The notes beneath the pieces were generated by a model that was not told where the DNA came from, did no database searches, and saw nothing but the letters and a program-made list of their open reading frames with translations. Positions 42,379 to 49,877 of a DNA stretch of 64,000 nucleotides are shown one piece after another. The translations under genes were made by a program, and so were the position numbers. Origin of the DNA: CALANV01 sp036381615 (lineage in GTDB: Bacteria > Pseudomonadota > Alphaproteobacteria > CACIAM-22H2); assembly GCA_036381615.1 (NCBI GenBank), contig DASVCL010000003.1, positions 1 to 64,000 of the forward strand, read 5' to 3'. Each line of letters opens with the position of its first letter. The first letter of the stretch is position 1.

Positions 42379-42384
42379 AGTATA
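42379..42384 (-). promoter_or_regulatory. Putative -10 box of fur
   Basis: TATACT on the minus strand, eight bases upstream of the fur ATG. No good -35 is seen 16-18 bases upstream. If used, transcription would begin within about three bases of the start codon. Confidence 0.4.
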
Positions 42385-42448
42385 GACGAAAGCTTTGCGT
42401 CCGCCTACCCACGTGCGCACCGGGCGCACCCCCGGGGGCGGCCGGGGA

Positions 42449-42862
42449 TCAGCCGCGCCGGCGCTTGGCCTTCGTGCCCAGACCGAGCTCCCGCGCGAGC
42501 TGGCTGCGCTGCTTCGCATAGTTCGGGGCGACCATCGGGTAATCCGGCGGCAATCCCCAGCGCTCACGGTACTTGTCCGGCGTCATGTTGTAGGCCGTCT
42601 TCAAATGCCGCTTGAGCATTTTGAGCTTTTTGCCGTCCTCGAGACAGATGATGTAGTCCGGCGTCACGGACTTCTTGATCGGAACGGCCGGCTCCGGCCG
42701 CGGCGGCTCCTGCGTCCCCGTGCCGATCGTCGATAGCGTCTGGAAAACCTGCTGAATCAGCGCGGGGAGATCCGCCAGCGGCACGGTGTTGTTCGAAACG
42801 TGGGCGGCGACAATTTCCGCGGTGAGCGAAAGTACGTCCGGTTGCTTGGCTGCTTCGGGCAT
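42449..42862 (-). CDS. mucR: MucR family transcriptional regulator
   Basis: 137 aa Ros/MucR-type nucleoid-associated regulator. SLTAEIVAAHVSNNTVPLAD, then LPALI, is the conserved N-terminal oligomerisation part. The zinc-finger region reads CLEDGKKLKMLKRHLKTAYN, then MTPDKYRERWGLPPDYPMVA. Only one cysteine and one histidine of the Ros C2H2 set remain (Asp replaces the second Cys, Ala the second His). ATG 42862 or 42856-type internal starts are not distinguishable; an ATG two codons earlier (42868) is also possible. The AT-rich upstream region may bind MucR itself. Confidence 0.93.
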   Translation of the reverse strand: MPEAAKQPDVLSLTAEIVAAHVSNNTVPLADLPALIQQVFQTLSTIGTGTQEPPRPEPAVPIKKSVTPDYIICLEDGKKLKMLKRHLKTAYNMTPDKYRERWGLPPDYPMVAPNYAKQRSQLARELGLGTKAKRRRG

Positions 42863-42868
42863 CCACAC

Positions 42869-43027
42869 ACCTGGTGTTCAGATTTAAATAGTGCATATCC
42901 AATAGATCCGTGGAATGCAACAACAGAACTTTCCGCGTTTTTATTCAAAAGACAGAAGTTTGATAATCTTCGACAGACGCGCTGCCCGGCCAACCAGATC
43001 AAGACGGCCGCATCGTCCGCCGTTGGT
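42869..43027 (-). promoter_or_regulatory. AT-rich mucR promoter region
   Basis: 159 bases much richer in A/T than the surroundings, with stretches such as GATTTAAATAGTGCATATCC and CGTTTTTATTCAAAAG. MucR proteins bind AT-rich minor groove and repress their own genes (family knowledge), so autoregulation is likely here. No single box is certain. Confidence 0.45.
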
Positions 43028-43531
43028 CTATCGCAGGTGCTGCAGCGGCGGCAGAAGCCGGCGAAGTGTCAGCGCGGTGACCGATCCGCCGTTCCGCGTT
43101 CGATAGTAGTCGGGGCGCTTGCCGACCATCGTAAAGTCGTGCGCCGCATAGAGCGCTTGCGCCGGCAGGTTGTCTTCCGCGACTTCGAGAAACAGGCGGC
43201 GCGCGCCCGATGCGGTGACATGCCGGGTGACTTGCGACAGAAGCATCGTCGCGATCCCCTGTCGTCGGAATCCCTCCAGCACGCCGATCGAAAGCAGCTC
43301 GGCCTCATCGGCTGCCACGCGCGCGATGGCGAAACCGGCGGGCGTAACCTCGGCCCCGGCGCTCGCATCGGTCGGCGCAGCGAACGCGATCCAGGCCCGC
43401 ACCCCCGGCGAGCTCAGCACCTCGAGCATGGATTGCGCCGACCAGCAATCCTCGAAGCAGCCGGCATGAAGAACGGCGAGAACGGGGACGTCGGCGATGC
43501 CCGCCTCACGCAACTGCGCGCACGCGATCAT
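43028..43531 (-). CDS. rimI: GNAT acetyltransferase, RimI type
   Basis: 167 aa. The family acetylates the N-terminus of ribosomal protein S18. The acetyl-CoA loop is in LLSIGVLEGFRRQGIATMLL; FLEVAEDNLPAQALYAAHDF and the final YYRTRNGGSVTALTLRR fit RimI. The four-base overlap with tsaB, the classical tsaB-rimI pair, supports the assignment. Precise substrate is not provable from sequence. Confidence 0.88.
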   Translation of the reverse strand: MIACAQLREAGIADVPVLAVLHAGCFEDCWSAQSMLEVLSSPGVRAWIAFAAPTDASAGAEVTPAGFAIARVAADEAELLSIGVLEGFRRQGIATMLLSQVTRHVTASGARRLFLEVAEDNLPAQALYAAHDFTMVGKRPDYYRTRNGGSVTALTLRRLLPPLQHLR

Positions 43532-44208
43532 GCCGGGCTCCGTGCGGGCGATAGGGGACGTGCCGCCGGCGGATGGATGTAGAAAGGACGAACGGGATCG
43601 CGCGTGGCCGGCCGGGATGCGGCCAACGCGGCCACGACCCGGGCATCCGGCCGGCCGGGCGCGTCCGCGACGGTCGCGGGCCGGCCCCGCGCGATGAGGG
43701 CCCTGGTGATGATTTCGGCCGCGTCGCCGACCACGACGAAAGGCGCGCCGTCGGGTGCGCCCGCGGCGAAGTCATCGGCCATCATGGCGATCGCCGGGCC
43801 GAGCGGTACGAGGTCGGCGTCGAAGATCTGCAGGAAGGGCTCGGCACGTTTCGAGTCGATCGCGGCAAGCACCCGGTGACCGCGGCGGGCATCCGGCGCC
43901 ATCCCCGCCGCGATCGCTTCGAGCGTCGTGACCGGGATGACCGGGCGCTGCACGGCAAGGGCAAGCCCCTGCACCACCGCCAGTGCCGCCCTCATGCCCG
44001 TAAAATGGCCGGGACCGTTGGTCACGGCGAGGCGGTCGAGGGCCTCGAAGTCCAGTCCGGCCCGCGCCATGACCCGATCCAGCATCGGCACCATCGCTTC
44101 CGTGGCGTTGGCGCCATGCGGTGCGGCCTCGTACGCAAGAATACGACCGTCGGCCCAAACCGCCGCCGAACAACCTCCGGTCGCCGAATCGAGTCCAAGA
44201 ATTCGCAT
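43528..44208 (-). CDS. tsaB: tRNA threonylcarbamoyladenosine biosynthesis protein TsaB
   Basis: Scaffold partner of TsaD in t6A37 modification. 226 aa with the ASKHA fold: ILGLDSATGGCSAAVWADGR at the N-terminus and VTNGPGHFTGMRAALAVVQG (the GPGSFTGLR-type motif, here GPGHFTGMR). First gene of the long minus-strand series ending in trmB; divergent from the VanX-type dipeptidase gene (82 bases apart). Confidence 0.94.
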   Translation of the reverse strand: MRILGLDSATGGCSAAVWADGRILAYEAAPHGANATEAMVPMLDRVMARAGLDFEALDRLAVTNGPGHFTGMRAALAVVQGLALAVQRPVIPVTTLEAIAAGMAPDARRGHRVLAAIDSKRAEPFLQIFDADLVPLGPAIAMMADDFAAGAPDGAPFVVVGDAAEIITRALIARGRPATVADAPGRPDARVVAALAASRPATRDPVRPFYIHPPAARPLSPARSPA

Positions 44209-44290
44209 GCACCGTCTCGCCGTCCAGGAAACCCGATGCTAAAAACGCCGACAGCCAGCCCGGACATATTTACCGCCTTCGCCAGCCGCC

Positions 44291-44848
44291 ATGACACTCG
44301 TTCGCGTCGCGCCGCCCGACTTCGATGTCGTGCTCGATCTAGCCTACGCAACGCCGCACAATTTTACAGGAAAGCCAATCTATCGGCGCGCCGAAGCCTA
44401 TCTTCATCCCGTCGCGGCTGAACATCTGGCCCGGGCGATCCGGCTTGCGGCGGCGCTCGGTCTTCGCCTCAAGATCTTCGACGCTTTCCGCCCGTCCGAG
44501 GCGCAATGGATCATGTGGAACCATACGCCGGACCCGGATTTCCTGGCTGACCCGAGACGGGGCTCGCCGCATTCGCGTGGAGTCGCCGTCGACCTGTCCC
44601 TCGTCGACGCCGCGGGCCGGGAACTCGAGATGGGAACGCCATTCGACTCGTTCACGCCCCTGTCGCACCATGGCAATACGTCGGTATCGGGCGAGGCGCA
44701 GCGCAACCGGCTGCTGCTGCTCGGGCTGATGACGGCGGCGGGCTGGGATTTTTACCGAAACGAGTGGTGGCATTATCAGCTGTTCGATCCGCGGCGCTTT
44801 CCGGTCCTGTCGGATTCCGTATTGTCGCCCGGGCTGATGTCCCCATGA
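44291..44848 (+). CDS. D-alanyl-D-alanine dipeptidase (VanX/DdpX, M15D)
   Basis: 185 aa zinc peptidase. Zinc ligands and catalytic residues are readable: SPHSRGVAVDLSL (SxHxxGxAxD) and NEWWHYQLF (ExxWH). FDAFRPSEAQWIMW contains the substrate-binding arginine. It cleaves D-Ala-D-Ala, probably for recycling peptidoglycan fragments; no resistance genes are nearby. No signal peptide is seen, so it is likely cytoplasmic. Convergent with the nitroreductase-fold gene. Confidence 0.92.
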   Translation: MTLVRVAPPDFDVVLDLAYATPHNFTGKPIYRRAEAYLHPVAAEHLARAIRLAAALGLRLKIFDAFRPSEAQWIMWNHTPDPDFLADPRRGSPHSRGVAVDLSLVDAAGRELEMGTPFDSFTPLSHHGNTSVSGEAQRNRLLLLGLMTAAGWDFYRNEWWHYQLFDPRRFPVLSDSVLSPGLMSP

Positions 44849-44892
44849 AACGGCGCGCCGGTGCGCCTGTCGCGACCGTTCCCGGCTTCGGC

Positions 44893-45492
44893 TCACACGA
44901 TCTTGCAGACCTCGTCGAACTCGAAGCGCGGTCCCCGCGGCCGCAGACCCGAGTGGTCGCCGTAACCCAGGTTGCAGAGGAAGTTCGACTTGTATCGCCC
45001 GTCCGGGAAGAACGCGGCATCGACCCGCTCATTGTCGAACCCGGACATCGGACCGCAGTCGAGCCCGAGCGCCCGCGCGGCAATCATCAGATAAGCGCCC
45101 TGCAGGCTTCCGTTGCGCAGGGCCGTCGTCATCGCGACAGACGCCTTGTCGGGCCCGCTGAACGCCTGGATCGCCCGCGGATTGTGCGGACTGAGCCGCG
45201 GCAAATGCTCGTAGAAGCGCGTATCGTACGCCACGATCGCACAAACCGGCGCCGCCATCGTCTGTGCCACATTGCCCGGATCGAGCGCCGGTCTGAGCCG
45301 CTCCTTCGCTGCATCGGATTTGACGAAGACCACGCGCATCGGCAGGCAGTTGCCCGAGGTCGGGCCCCACTTCGCGAGCGCATAGACCTGCCGCAGCAAT
45401 TCATCCGGGACCGGCTTCGGCAACCAGGCACGATGGGTGCGCGCATGCCGAAAGATCAGATCGAGAGCGTCGTCCGACAGCTGCCGAATCAT
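44893..45492 (-). CDS. Nitroreductase-fold protein, RutE/HadB type
   Basis: 199 aa FMN-dependent oxidoreductase. It contains ARTHRAWLPKPVPDELLRQV, then AKWGPTSGNCLPMRVVFV and ARALGLDCGPMSGFDNERVD, the pattern of putative malonic semialdehyde reductases (RutE). No other rut genes are present, so a pyrimidine-degradation role is doubtful and the substrate is open. Between the VanX-type gene (convergent) and the Bax-like gene (39 bases upstream). Confidence 0.87.
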   Translation of the reverse strand: MIRQLSDDALDLIFRHARTHRAWLPKPVPDELLRQVYALAKWGPTSGNCLPMRVVFVKSDAAKERLRPALDPGNVAQTMAAPVCAIVAYDTRFYEHLPRLSPHNPRAIQAFSGPDKASVAMTTALRNGSLQGAYLMIAARALGLDCGPMSGFDNERVDAAFFPDGRYKSNFLCNLGYGDHSGLRPRGPRFEFDEVCKIV

Positions 45493-45531
45493 TGCACCGC
45501 CAAAACAAGCTGATCCGGCCGCGGCCGGAGA

Positions 45532-46590
45532 TCACTTCGCGAGACTGGCCTCGAGACGGGCAGTGCTCGCCTCGAGTCGGGCGGTACTAGCCTCGAGACG
45601 GGCGGTATCGAAAGCTTGGAGCTTGTTGCTTCGAATGATACCCCGAACGTCGCGGACATAGGCGAGCTTGCGTTCCGAATAGCGTGTCAAGTAGAGGGCC
45701 AGCTCGTAGCCGTCGAGGTCGGCCCCCTGGGCGCGCATTTCCGCCCGGCGTTTCCGAAACTCAGTGTAGGCCCGATGCGTATTGAGGTTGAGGGCATAGG
45801 CTTCGACCGCCGCGGCGAGGCTCGGGAACTCGCGGACCGAACCGATCGTTGGATCGGTCTCGTCCTTGAATACCATCTGCCCGAACATGGCATGGCCACG
45901 CTGGGCAACCCGGCTCGTACCCCAGCCGGTTTCAAGCGCAGCCTGCCCCAGCGCCAGCGCCGGCGGAATCACATCGACGCGGCGAAACAGCTCGTCGAGA
46001 TCGCCGTCGTCGACGCCATAGCGGGCCGCGAGCGCGGCGAGCCATTTCATCTGGTCGGGCGGAACCGGCAACGACTCCTCAAGCTGACGCCGAATCTCGA
46101 GCGCACGCATGCGATCCGACCGAATCCGCTCGTTTTCGGCGAGCAGCAACGGCAGCATCATCTTGATGAAGAGCGATTTGCGCAGCTCGATCGAGTCGAG
46201 GCTGGGAAGATCCTGCGGCAGGCTCCGCAGAATCACGCGCGGTACCACGCCGCCCGCGCCCCGGACGGCGTCCAGCGTATAGCCCCGCGCTACGAACTGT
46301 TCGTAAAGCGAAACGGCACTGAGGACGGCCGGCTGTGACACCGGTGCAGCAAGGTTCGGCGTGGCCGCAACTGCCGCGACGACGCGCTCCGAAGCAGCGG
46401 CGACGCGCTTTGAAGCAGCAGCGACGCTTTCCGAAACCGCTGCGACGCGCTCGGAAACGGTCGGTGCCGCCTTCGTCGGATCGGGATCGATCCGCATCTG
46501 TGCCGGACCGACGGCCAAGGCACCGGCGAGCGCAAGCATCGCAGCGCTCCCCCCGAGCCACGCGCGTCGCCTTTGATCGGCCGCCGCCAT
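45532..46590 (-). CDS. Bax-like glucosaminidase with heptad-repeat ends
   Basis: 352 aa. An N-terminal hydrophobic stretch (LGGSAAMLALAGALAVGPA) suggests export or anchoring. The core from about residue 90 to 330 is the Bax/glucosaminidase type: VPPDQMKWLAALAARYGVDD, LALGQAALETGWGTSRVAQR with the likely catalytic Glu, GHAMFGQMVF and EFPSLAAAVEAYALNLNTH. Four 7-residue repeats (SERVAAV type, residues 46-73) precede it, and three TARLEAS repeats end the protein. The repeats should form helices. Likely trims peptidoglycan. Confidence 0.86.
   Translation of the reverse strand: MAAADQRRRAWLGGSAAMLALAGALAVGPAQMRIDPDPTKAAPTVSERVAAVSESVAAASKRVAAASERVVAAVAATPNLAAPVSQPAVLSAVSLYEQFVARGYTLDAVRGAGGVVPRVILRSLPQDLPSLDSIELRKSLFIKMMLPLLLAENERIRSDRMRALEIRRQLEESLPVPPDQMKWLAALAARYGVDDGDLDELFRRVDVIPPALALGQAALETGWGTSRVAQRGHAMFGQMVFKDETDPTIGSVREFPSLAAAVEAYALNLNTHRAYTEFRKRRAEMRAQGADLDGYELALYLTRYSERKLAYVRDVRGIIRSNKLQAFDTARLEASTARLEASTARLEASLAK
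45544..45606 (-). repeat. Three 21-bp repeats coding TARLEAS
   Basis: In-frame 21-base units, near-identical with only third-position and single-base changes, at the 3' end of the Bax-like gene. Being in frame and at the very end, copy number could change without disturbing the enzyme core. Confidence 0.85.
46372..46455 (-). repeat. Four degenerate 21-bp repeats coding S-E/K-R/S-V-A/V-A-A/V
   Basis: Four in-frame 21-base units near the 5' end of the same gene (residues 46-73). More diverged than the 3' set but clearly tandem; predicted to form a short amphipathic helix between the membrane segment and the enzyme domain. Confidence 0.75.
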
Positions 46591-46631
46591 GCGTCGGTCA
46601 GTCGAACCTATTTAGACCTAACCGGGCCGCC

Positions 46632-47180
46632 TCAGGCGACGGCCCGAACCTCGACCACTTCCGGGATGTAATGCCGCAGCATGTTCTCAATCCCGGCCTT
46701 GAGGGTTGCGGTGGAACTCGGACAACCCGAGCAAGATCCCTGCATGTGCAGGTAAACGACCCCGTCTTCGAAGCCCCGGAAGATGATGTCGCCACCATCC
46801 TGGGCAACGGCCGGCCGCACACGCGTGTCGAGAAGTTCCTTGATCTGGGCGACGATCTCGTCGTCTTCGTCCGTGGCTGCTTCAGCCGCGACGCCCTCGG
46901 AAATCACAGGACGTCCCGAGGTGAAATGCTCCATGATGACGCCAAGGATCGATGGCTTCAGGACGTGCCACTCCTTGTCCGCCGTCTTGGTCACGGTGAT
47001 GAAATCCGAGCCAAGAAAGACGCCGGCCACGCCCTCGATGCCAAACAGCCGCTCGGCCAGCGGCGAGCGAGTCGCGCTCTCCGCGTTCGGGAAATCGGCC
47101 GTACCCGATTCCATGACAACGCGCCCCGGCAGGAACTTCAGGGTCGCGGGATTGGGCGTCTGTTCGGTCTGAATGAACAT
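46632..47180 (-). CDS. nfuA: NfuA-type Fe-S cluster scaffold/carrier
   Basis: 182 aa from ATG 47180. The N-terminal Nfu_N domain starts MFIQTEQTPNPATLKFLPGR and includes GVAGVFLGSDFITVTK. The C-terminal NifU-like domain carries the cluster ligands in GSCSGCPSSTATLKAGIENM. Delivers [4Fe-4S] clusters to client enzymes. An ATG 12 codons earlier is less likely (GGAGG-like GGAGACC precedes 47180). Divergent from the cyclase gene over 164 bases containing a 12-bp palindrome. Confidence 0.94.
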   Translation of the reverse strand: MFIQTEQTPNPATLKFLPGRVVMESGTADFPNAESATRSPLAERLFGIEGVAGVFLGSDFITVTKTADKEWHVLKPSILGVIMEHFTSGRPVISEGVAAEAATDEDDEIVAQIKELLDTRVRPAVAQDGGDIIFRGFEDGVVYLHMQGSCSGCPSSTATLKAGIENMLRHYIPEVVEVRAVA

Positions 47181-47272
47181 GGCGGAGGTCTCCTGCTCGT
47201 CGCAATTGACAGCCACGCGTCAGTAAATGGCTTGTTAAGGGATCGGCGTCAACCCCTCGCGGCTCCGCATGC

Positions 47273-47284
47273 GTATCATGATAC
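47273..47284. promoter_or_regulatory. 12-bp perfect palindrome GTATCATGATAC
   Basis: Exact palindrome in the divergent nfuA/cyclase intergenic region, 61 bases before the cyclase ATG and 93 from the nfuA ATG. Possible operator of an unknown regulator; chance occurrence is not excluded. Confidence 0.35.
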
Positions 47285-47344
47285 CGCCAATCACATCGCA
47301 ATTTTCGCGTTCACTAAAATAAGTTGTGCATATTAACCAAAACC

Positions 47345-48646
47345 ATGCCTGAAGCCGACGCAAGGGCGCCCCAATCGCAACGGACTCGCACGCCGGCTTC
47401 AGCGCCGGGCGGATGGTTTACGCCGGTCCGGTCCATCGCGCGTGATCACCCGCCGGCTCTTACCGAGAAAACGGTGGACGATGTCGCGCGCTGGCTGCTG
47501 GGGCCGGCACGTTCGATCCGGAGTCCCGGCGAACTCCTGGACCAGTTGAGCTGGCGCATGCTGGCGGCAGGACTGCCGGTCGCCCGCACGACCTTCCACA
47601 TCGGCACCCTGCATCCGCAATTCCTCGGCGTGTTCTGCCGCTGGCAGCGGGCGACCAGACGAACCGACGAGGCGACGATCGCCCATGGCGTGCGCGAGAC
47701 CGAGGCGTATCTCCGGAGCCCGCTGCGCGGCGTGCTCGAGCGCGCCGAGATATTCCGACAGCGACTCGACATCGACGAGACCGGCTTTGCGTTTCCGATC
47801 CTGACCGAACTGAGGGAGCAGGGGCTGAGCGACTATGTCGCGATGCCGCTCCGATTCTCGGATGATCGGGTCGCAGCCGTCACCTGGTCGACCGACCGCC
47901 CGGGCGGCTTCAGCGACACCGAGATCGAGCAGATCCGCAGCCTGCTGCCGGTCCTCGAGCTCTTGATCGAGATCCAGGCCCTTCGGCGAATCGCCGCCAA
48001 TCTCCTCGATGTCTATCTGGGCCATCAAGCCGGTCAGCGGGTTTTGAGCGGCGCCGTAACCCGCGGCACGGGCGAAACGATTCGCGCGGTGCTGCTGTAT
48101 GCCGACTTGCGCGGATTCACGAATCTGTCGGACCGTCTGCCGGCCGAAGAAGTGATTGCGATACTCAACGCCTATTTCGAGAGAGTCGTCGCCGCGATCC
48201 ACGCGCAGAACGGCGAAGTCCTGAAGTTCATCGGCGACGGTCTGTTTGCCATCTTTCCGATCGAGGACGCCGCCTTCGCGTTCAATGCCGCGCGCCGCAG
48301 TCTCGACGCCGCCCTCGCCGCGTTCGCGGCGCTGCGATCCTTCAACGAGACCCAGCATCCGCAGGTGTCGCTGCGCATGGCGGCCGCCCTGCATGTCGGC
48401 AGCATCGTCTACGGCAATATCGGCGGCGAGGATCGCCTGGACTTCACGGCCATCGGTCCGGCGGTGAATCTCGTCGCCCGTCTGCATCAGCAGTCGAAAC
48501 GGCTGGACCGTTCGCTGCTGATGACCCGCGAATTCGCGGATGTCTGCGAACGGCCGCTCGTGTCGCTCGGCTGGCATCCGCTGCGCGGCCTGAGCGAACC
48601 CCAGGAAGTGCTGACCCTCGCCGACTGGGCCGACCCGCTCAAGTAA
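47345..48646 (+). CDS. Class III adenylate/guanylate cyclase with N-terminal sensor region
   Basis: 433 aa from ATG 47345. The C-terminal catalytic domain (about 245-420) has VLLYADLRGFTNLSDRLPAE with a metal Asp, EVLKFIGDGLFAIFP with the second Asp, and GNIGGEDRLDFTAIGPAVNL. The N-terminal 230 residues are GAF-like (ARTTFHIGTLHPQFLG; YVAMPLRFSDDRVAAVTWST). No membrane segments, so a soluble sensor cyclase. Ends eight bases inside the convergent universal stress gene. Confidence 0.9.
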   Translation: MPEADARAPQSQRTRTPASAPGGWFTPVRSIARDHPPALTEKTVDDVARWLLGPARSIRSPGELLDQLSWRMLAAGLPVARTTFHIGTLHPQFLGVFCRWQRATRRTDEATIAHGVRETEAYLRSPLRGVLERAEIFRQRLDIDETGFAFPILTELREQGLSDYVAMPLRFSDDRVAAVTWSTDRPGGFSDTEIEQIRSLLPVLELLIEIQALRRIAANLLDVYLGHQAGQRVLSGAVTRGTGETIRAVLLYADLRGFTNLSDRLPAEEVIAILNAYFERVVAAIHAQNGEVLKFIGDGLFAIFPIEDAAFAFNAARRSLDAALAAFAALRSFNETQHPQVSLRMAAALHVGSIVYGNIGGEDRLDFTAIGPAVNLVARLHQQSKRLDRSLLMTREFADVCERPLVSLGWHPLRGLSEPQEVLTLADWADPLK

Positions 48647-49118
48647 GGGCGTCGACCTCGTCGTCGGTGAGCGACCCCGGCACGATCGTCAGGGGAACGT
48701 GGAGCTTGCCGGAAAACTTGCCGGTCAACGCCGTAACCAGGGGCCCGGGACCGCCGGGACCGGTATCGGCGCCGAGCACGAGAATCGAGATGCTCGGCTC
48801 CTCGTCGATGAGCCGCAGCAACTCTTCGCGGACATTGCCTTCGCGGACATAGAGGATCGGCATGTCGCCGGAGAGTTCCTGCACCATGGCGGAGAGTTCC
48901 TGCAGGCGATGCTCGGCCTCGGCGCGCCGCTCCTCGCGCATGATCTCGCCGACGCCCAGCCATTCGGCCTCGGCCGGCTCGGTCACGTAGAGCATGGCGA
49001 CGCGTCCGCCGGTGGCCCGTGCCCGGCGCGCGGCGAACCGGAGCGCGACCTTGAGCTCCGGGCTCTCGTCCACGACGACCAGGAACACACGCTGCGTTTG
49101 CTTCTGACGCTCGCCCAT
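48639..49118 (-). CDS. Universal stress protein (UspA family)
   Basis: 159 aa single Usp domain: VFLVVVDESPELKVALRFAA at the start; ILVLGADTGPGGPGPLVTAL, then HVPLTIVPGSL near the C-terminus. The usual ATP-binding G2xG9xGS is altered to GADTGPGGPGPLVT, so nucleotide binding is uncertain. Widely found upstream of nfuA and downstream of trpS in alphaproteobacteria, as here. Stress role unknown. Confidence 0.9.
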   Translation of the reverse strand: MGERQKQTQRVFLVVVDESPELKVALRFAARRARATGGRVAMLYVTEPAEAEWLGVGEIMREERRAEAEHRLQELSAMVQELSGDMPILYVREGNVREELLRLIDEEPSISILVLGADTGPGGPGPLVTALTGKFSGKLHVPLTIVPGSLTDDEVDALT

Positions 49119-49139
49119 TCCGATCTGTCCGATCCAGCC

Positions 49140-49877
49140 TCAAACCTTGCGCGAGACCGCGCCGGCGGCCCAGCCGGCGAAGGCCGCCAGCAGGACGGCC
49201 GTCAATCCATACACCGCCGCGTGCTGATGGGCAAAAACGAACACTTCGGCGCCGATACCCGTCTTGCTGACGAACATCGGCGTCGTCTGCGCCGCCACAA
49301 CCTGTTTGTCGCGGACGAGGAGGACCTCCGCCGTATACGATCCGGGGGGCACGTTGGGCGGCAGATAGATACGCGTGCGGAACAGACGGGGGCCCAGGAA
49401 CGAAACACGCCCGACCTCGGTCGAGTAGAACTCCTGCGCCTGCTTGTTGCGCACCAGTCCGGCGCGGAACTCGGCCAGCCGGTCGGGATCGAGGCTGCGT
49501 TGGGGCACGATCCGGAGCTGGTCCACGCCGATCTGATGACGCGCGCGCAACGCCGGCGTCGTGATTTCATCGAGCGGCCGGCTGGCCGCGAGCCGATAGA
49601 ATGACGGCGCGCCCGTGAACGTGACCTGTTCGCGGTTCACCCAGATTCCGGCGATCCGCGCCTTGCGGCGGACGATCGTGGGGCTTTCCGGGCCGCGCAG
49701 GATGACGATGACGTCGCCCTCGCCTTCGGTCGCACCGAACAGCAGGACATCGGTACCGGCGAAACCGGTGGTGATCGCGATCAGATGTTCCGAAAGATCG
49801 GCGACGAGCGGCTGCGCGCGCACATCGGCGCCTGCAAATCCGAGAAACGCCAGGACAAGGGCGAGAGCGCGTCTCAT
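49140..49877 (-). CDS. TIGR02186-type membrane-anchored periplasmic protein
   Basis: 245 aa. A signal peptide (LALVLAFLGFAGADVRA) starts the protein. A periplasmic beta-rich region has ITTGFAGTDVLLFGATEGEG, then DVIVILRGP and YLPPNVPPGSYTAEVLLVRD. A C-terminal TM helix is YGLTAVLLAAFAGWAAGAV. I recall this family next to TauE/SafE exporters; here its ATG overlaps the exporter stop by four bases. Probably an accessory of that transporter; function not established. Family name is from memory. Confidence 0.82.
   Translation of the reverse strand: MRRALALVLAFLGFAGADVRAQPLVADLSEHLIAITTGFAGTDVLLFGATEGEGDVIVILRGPESPTIVRRKARIAGIWVNREQVTFTGAPSFYRLAASRPLDEITTPALRARHQIGVDQLRIVPQRSLDPDRLAEFRAGLVRNKQAQEFYSTEVGRVSFLGPRLFRTRIYLPPNVPPGSYTAEVLLVRDKQVVAAQTTPMFVSKTGIGAEVFVFAHQHAAVYGLTAVLLAAFAGWAAGAVSRKV

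Noticed and set aside
44291..44848. VanX-like gene as part of a glycopeptide resistance cluster
   Set aside because: No vanH, vanA or regulatory genes nearby; D-Ala-D-Ala dipeptidases are also used for wall recycling.
45544..45606. Short direct repeats considered as a CRISPR-like array or VNTR outside genes
   Set aside because: They are contiguous, without spacers, in frame and encode TARLEAS heptads of the Bax-like protein.
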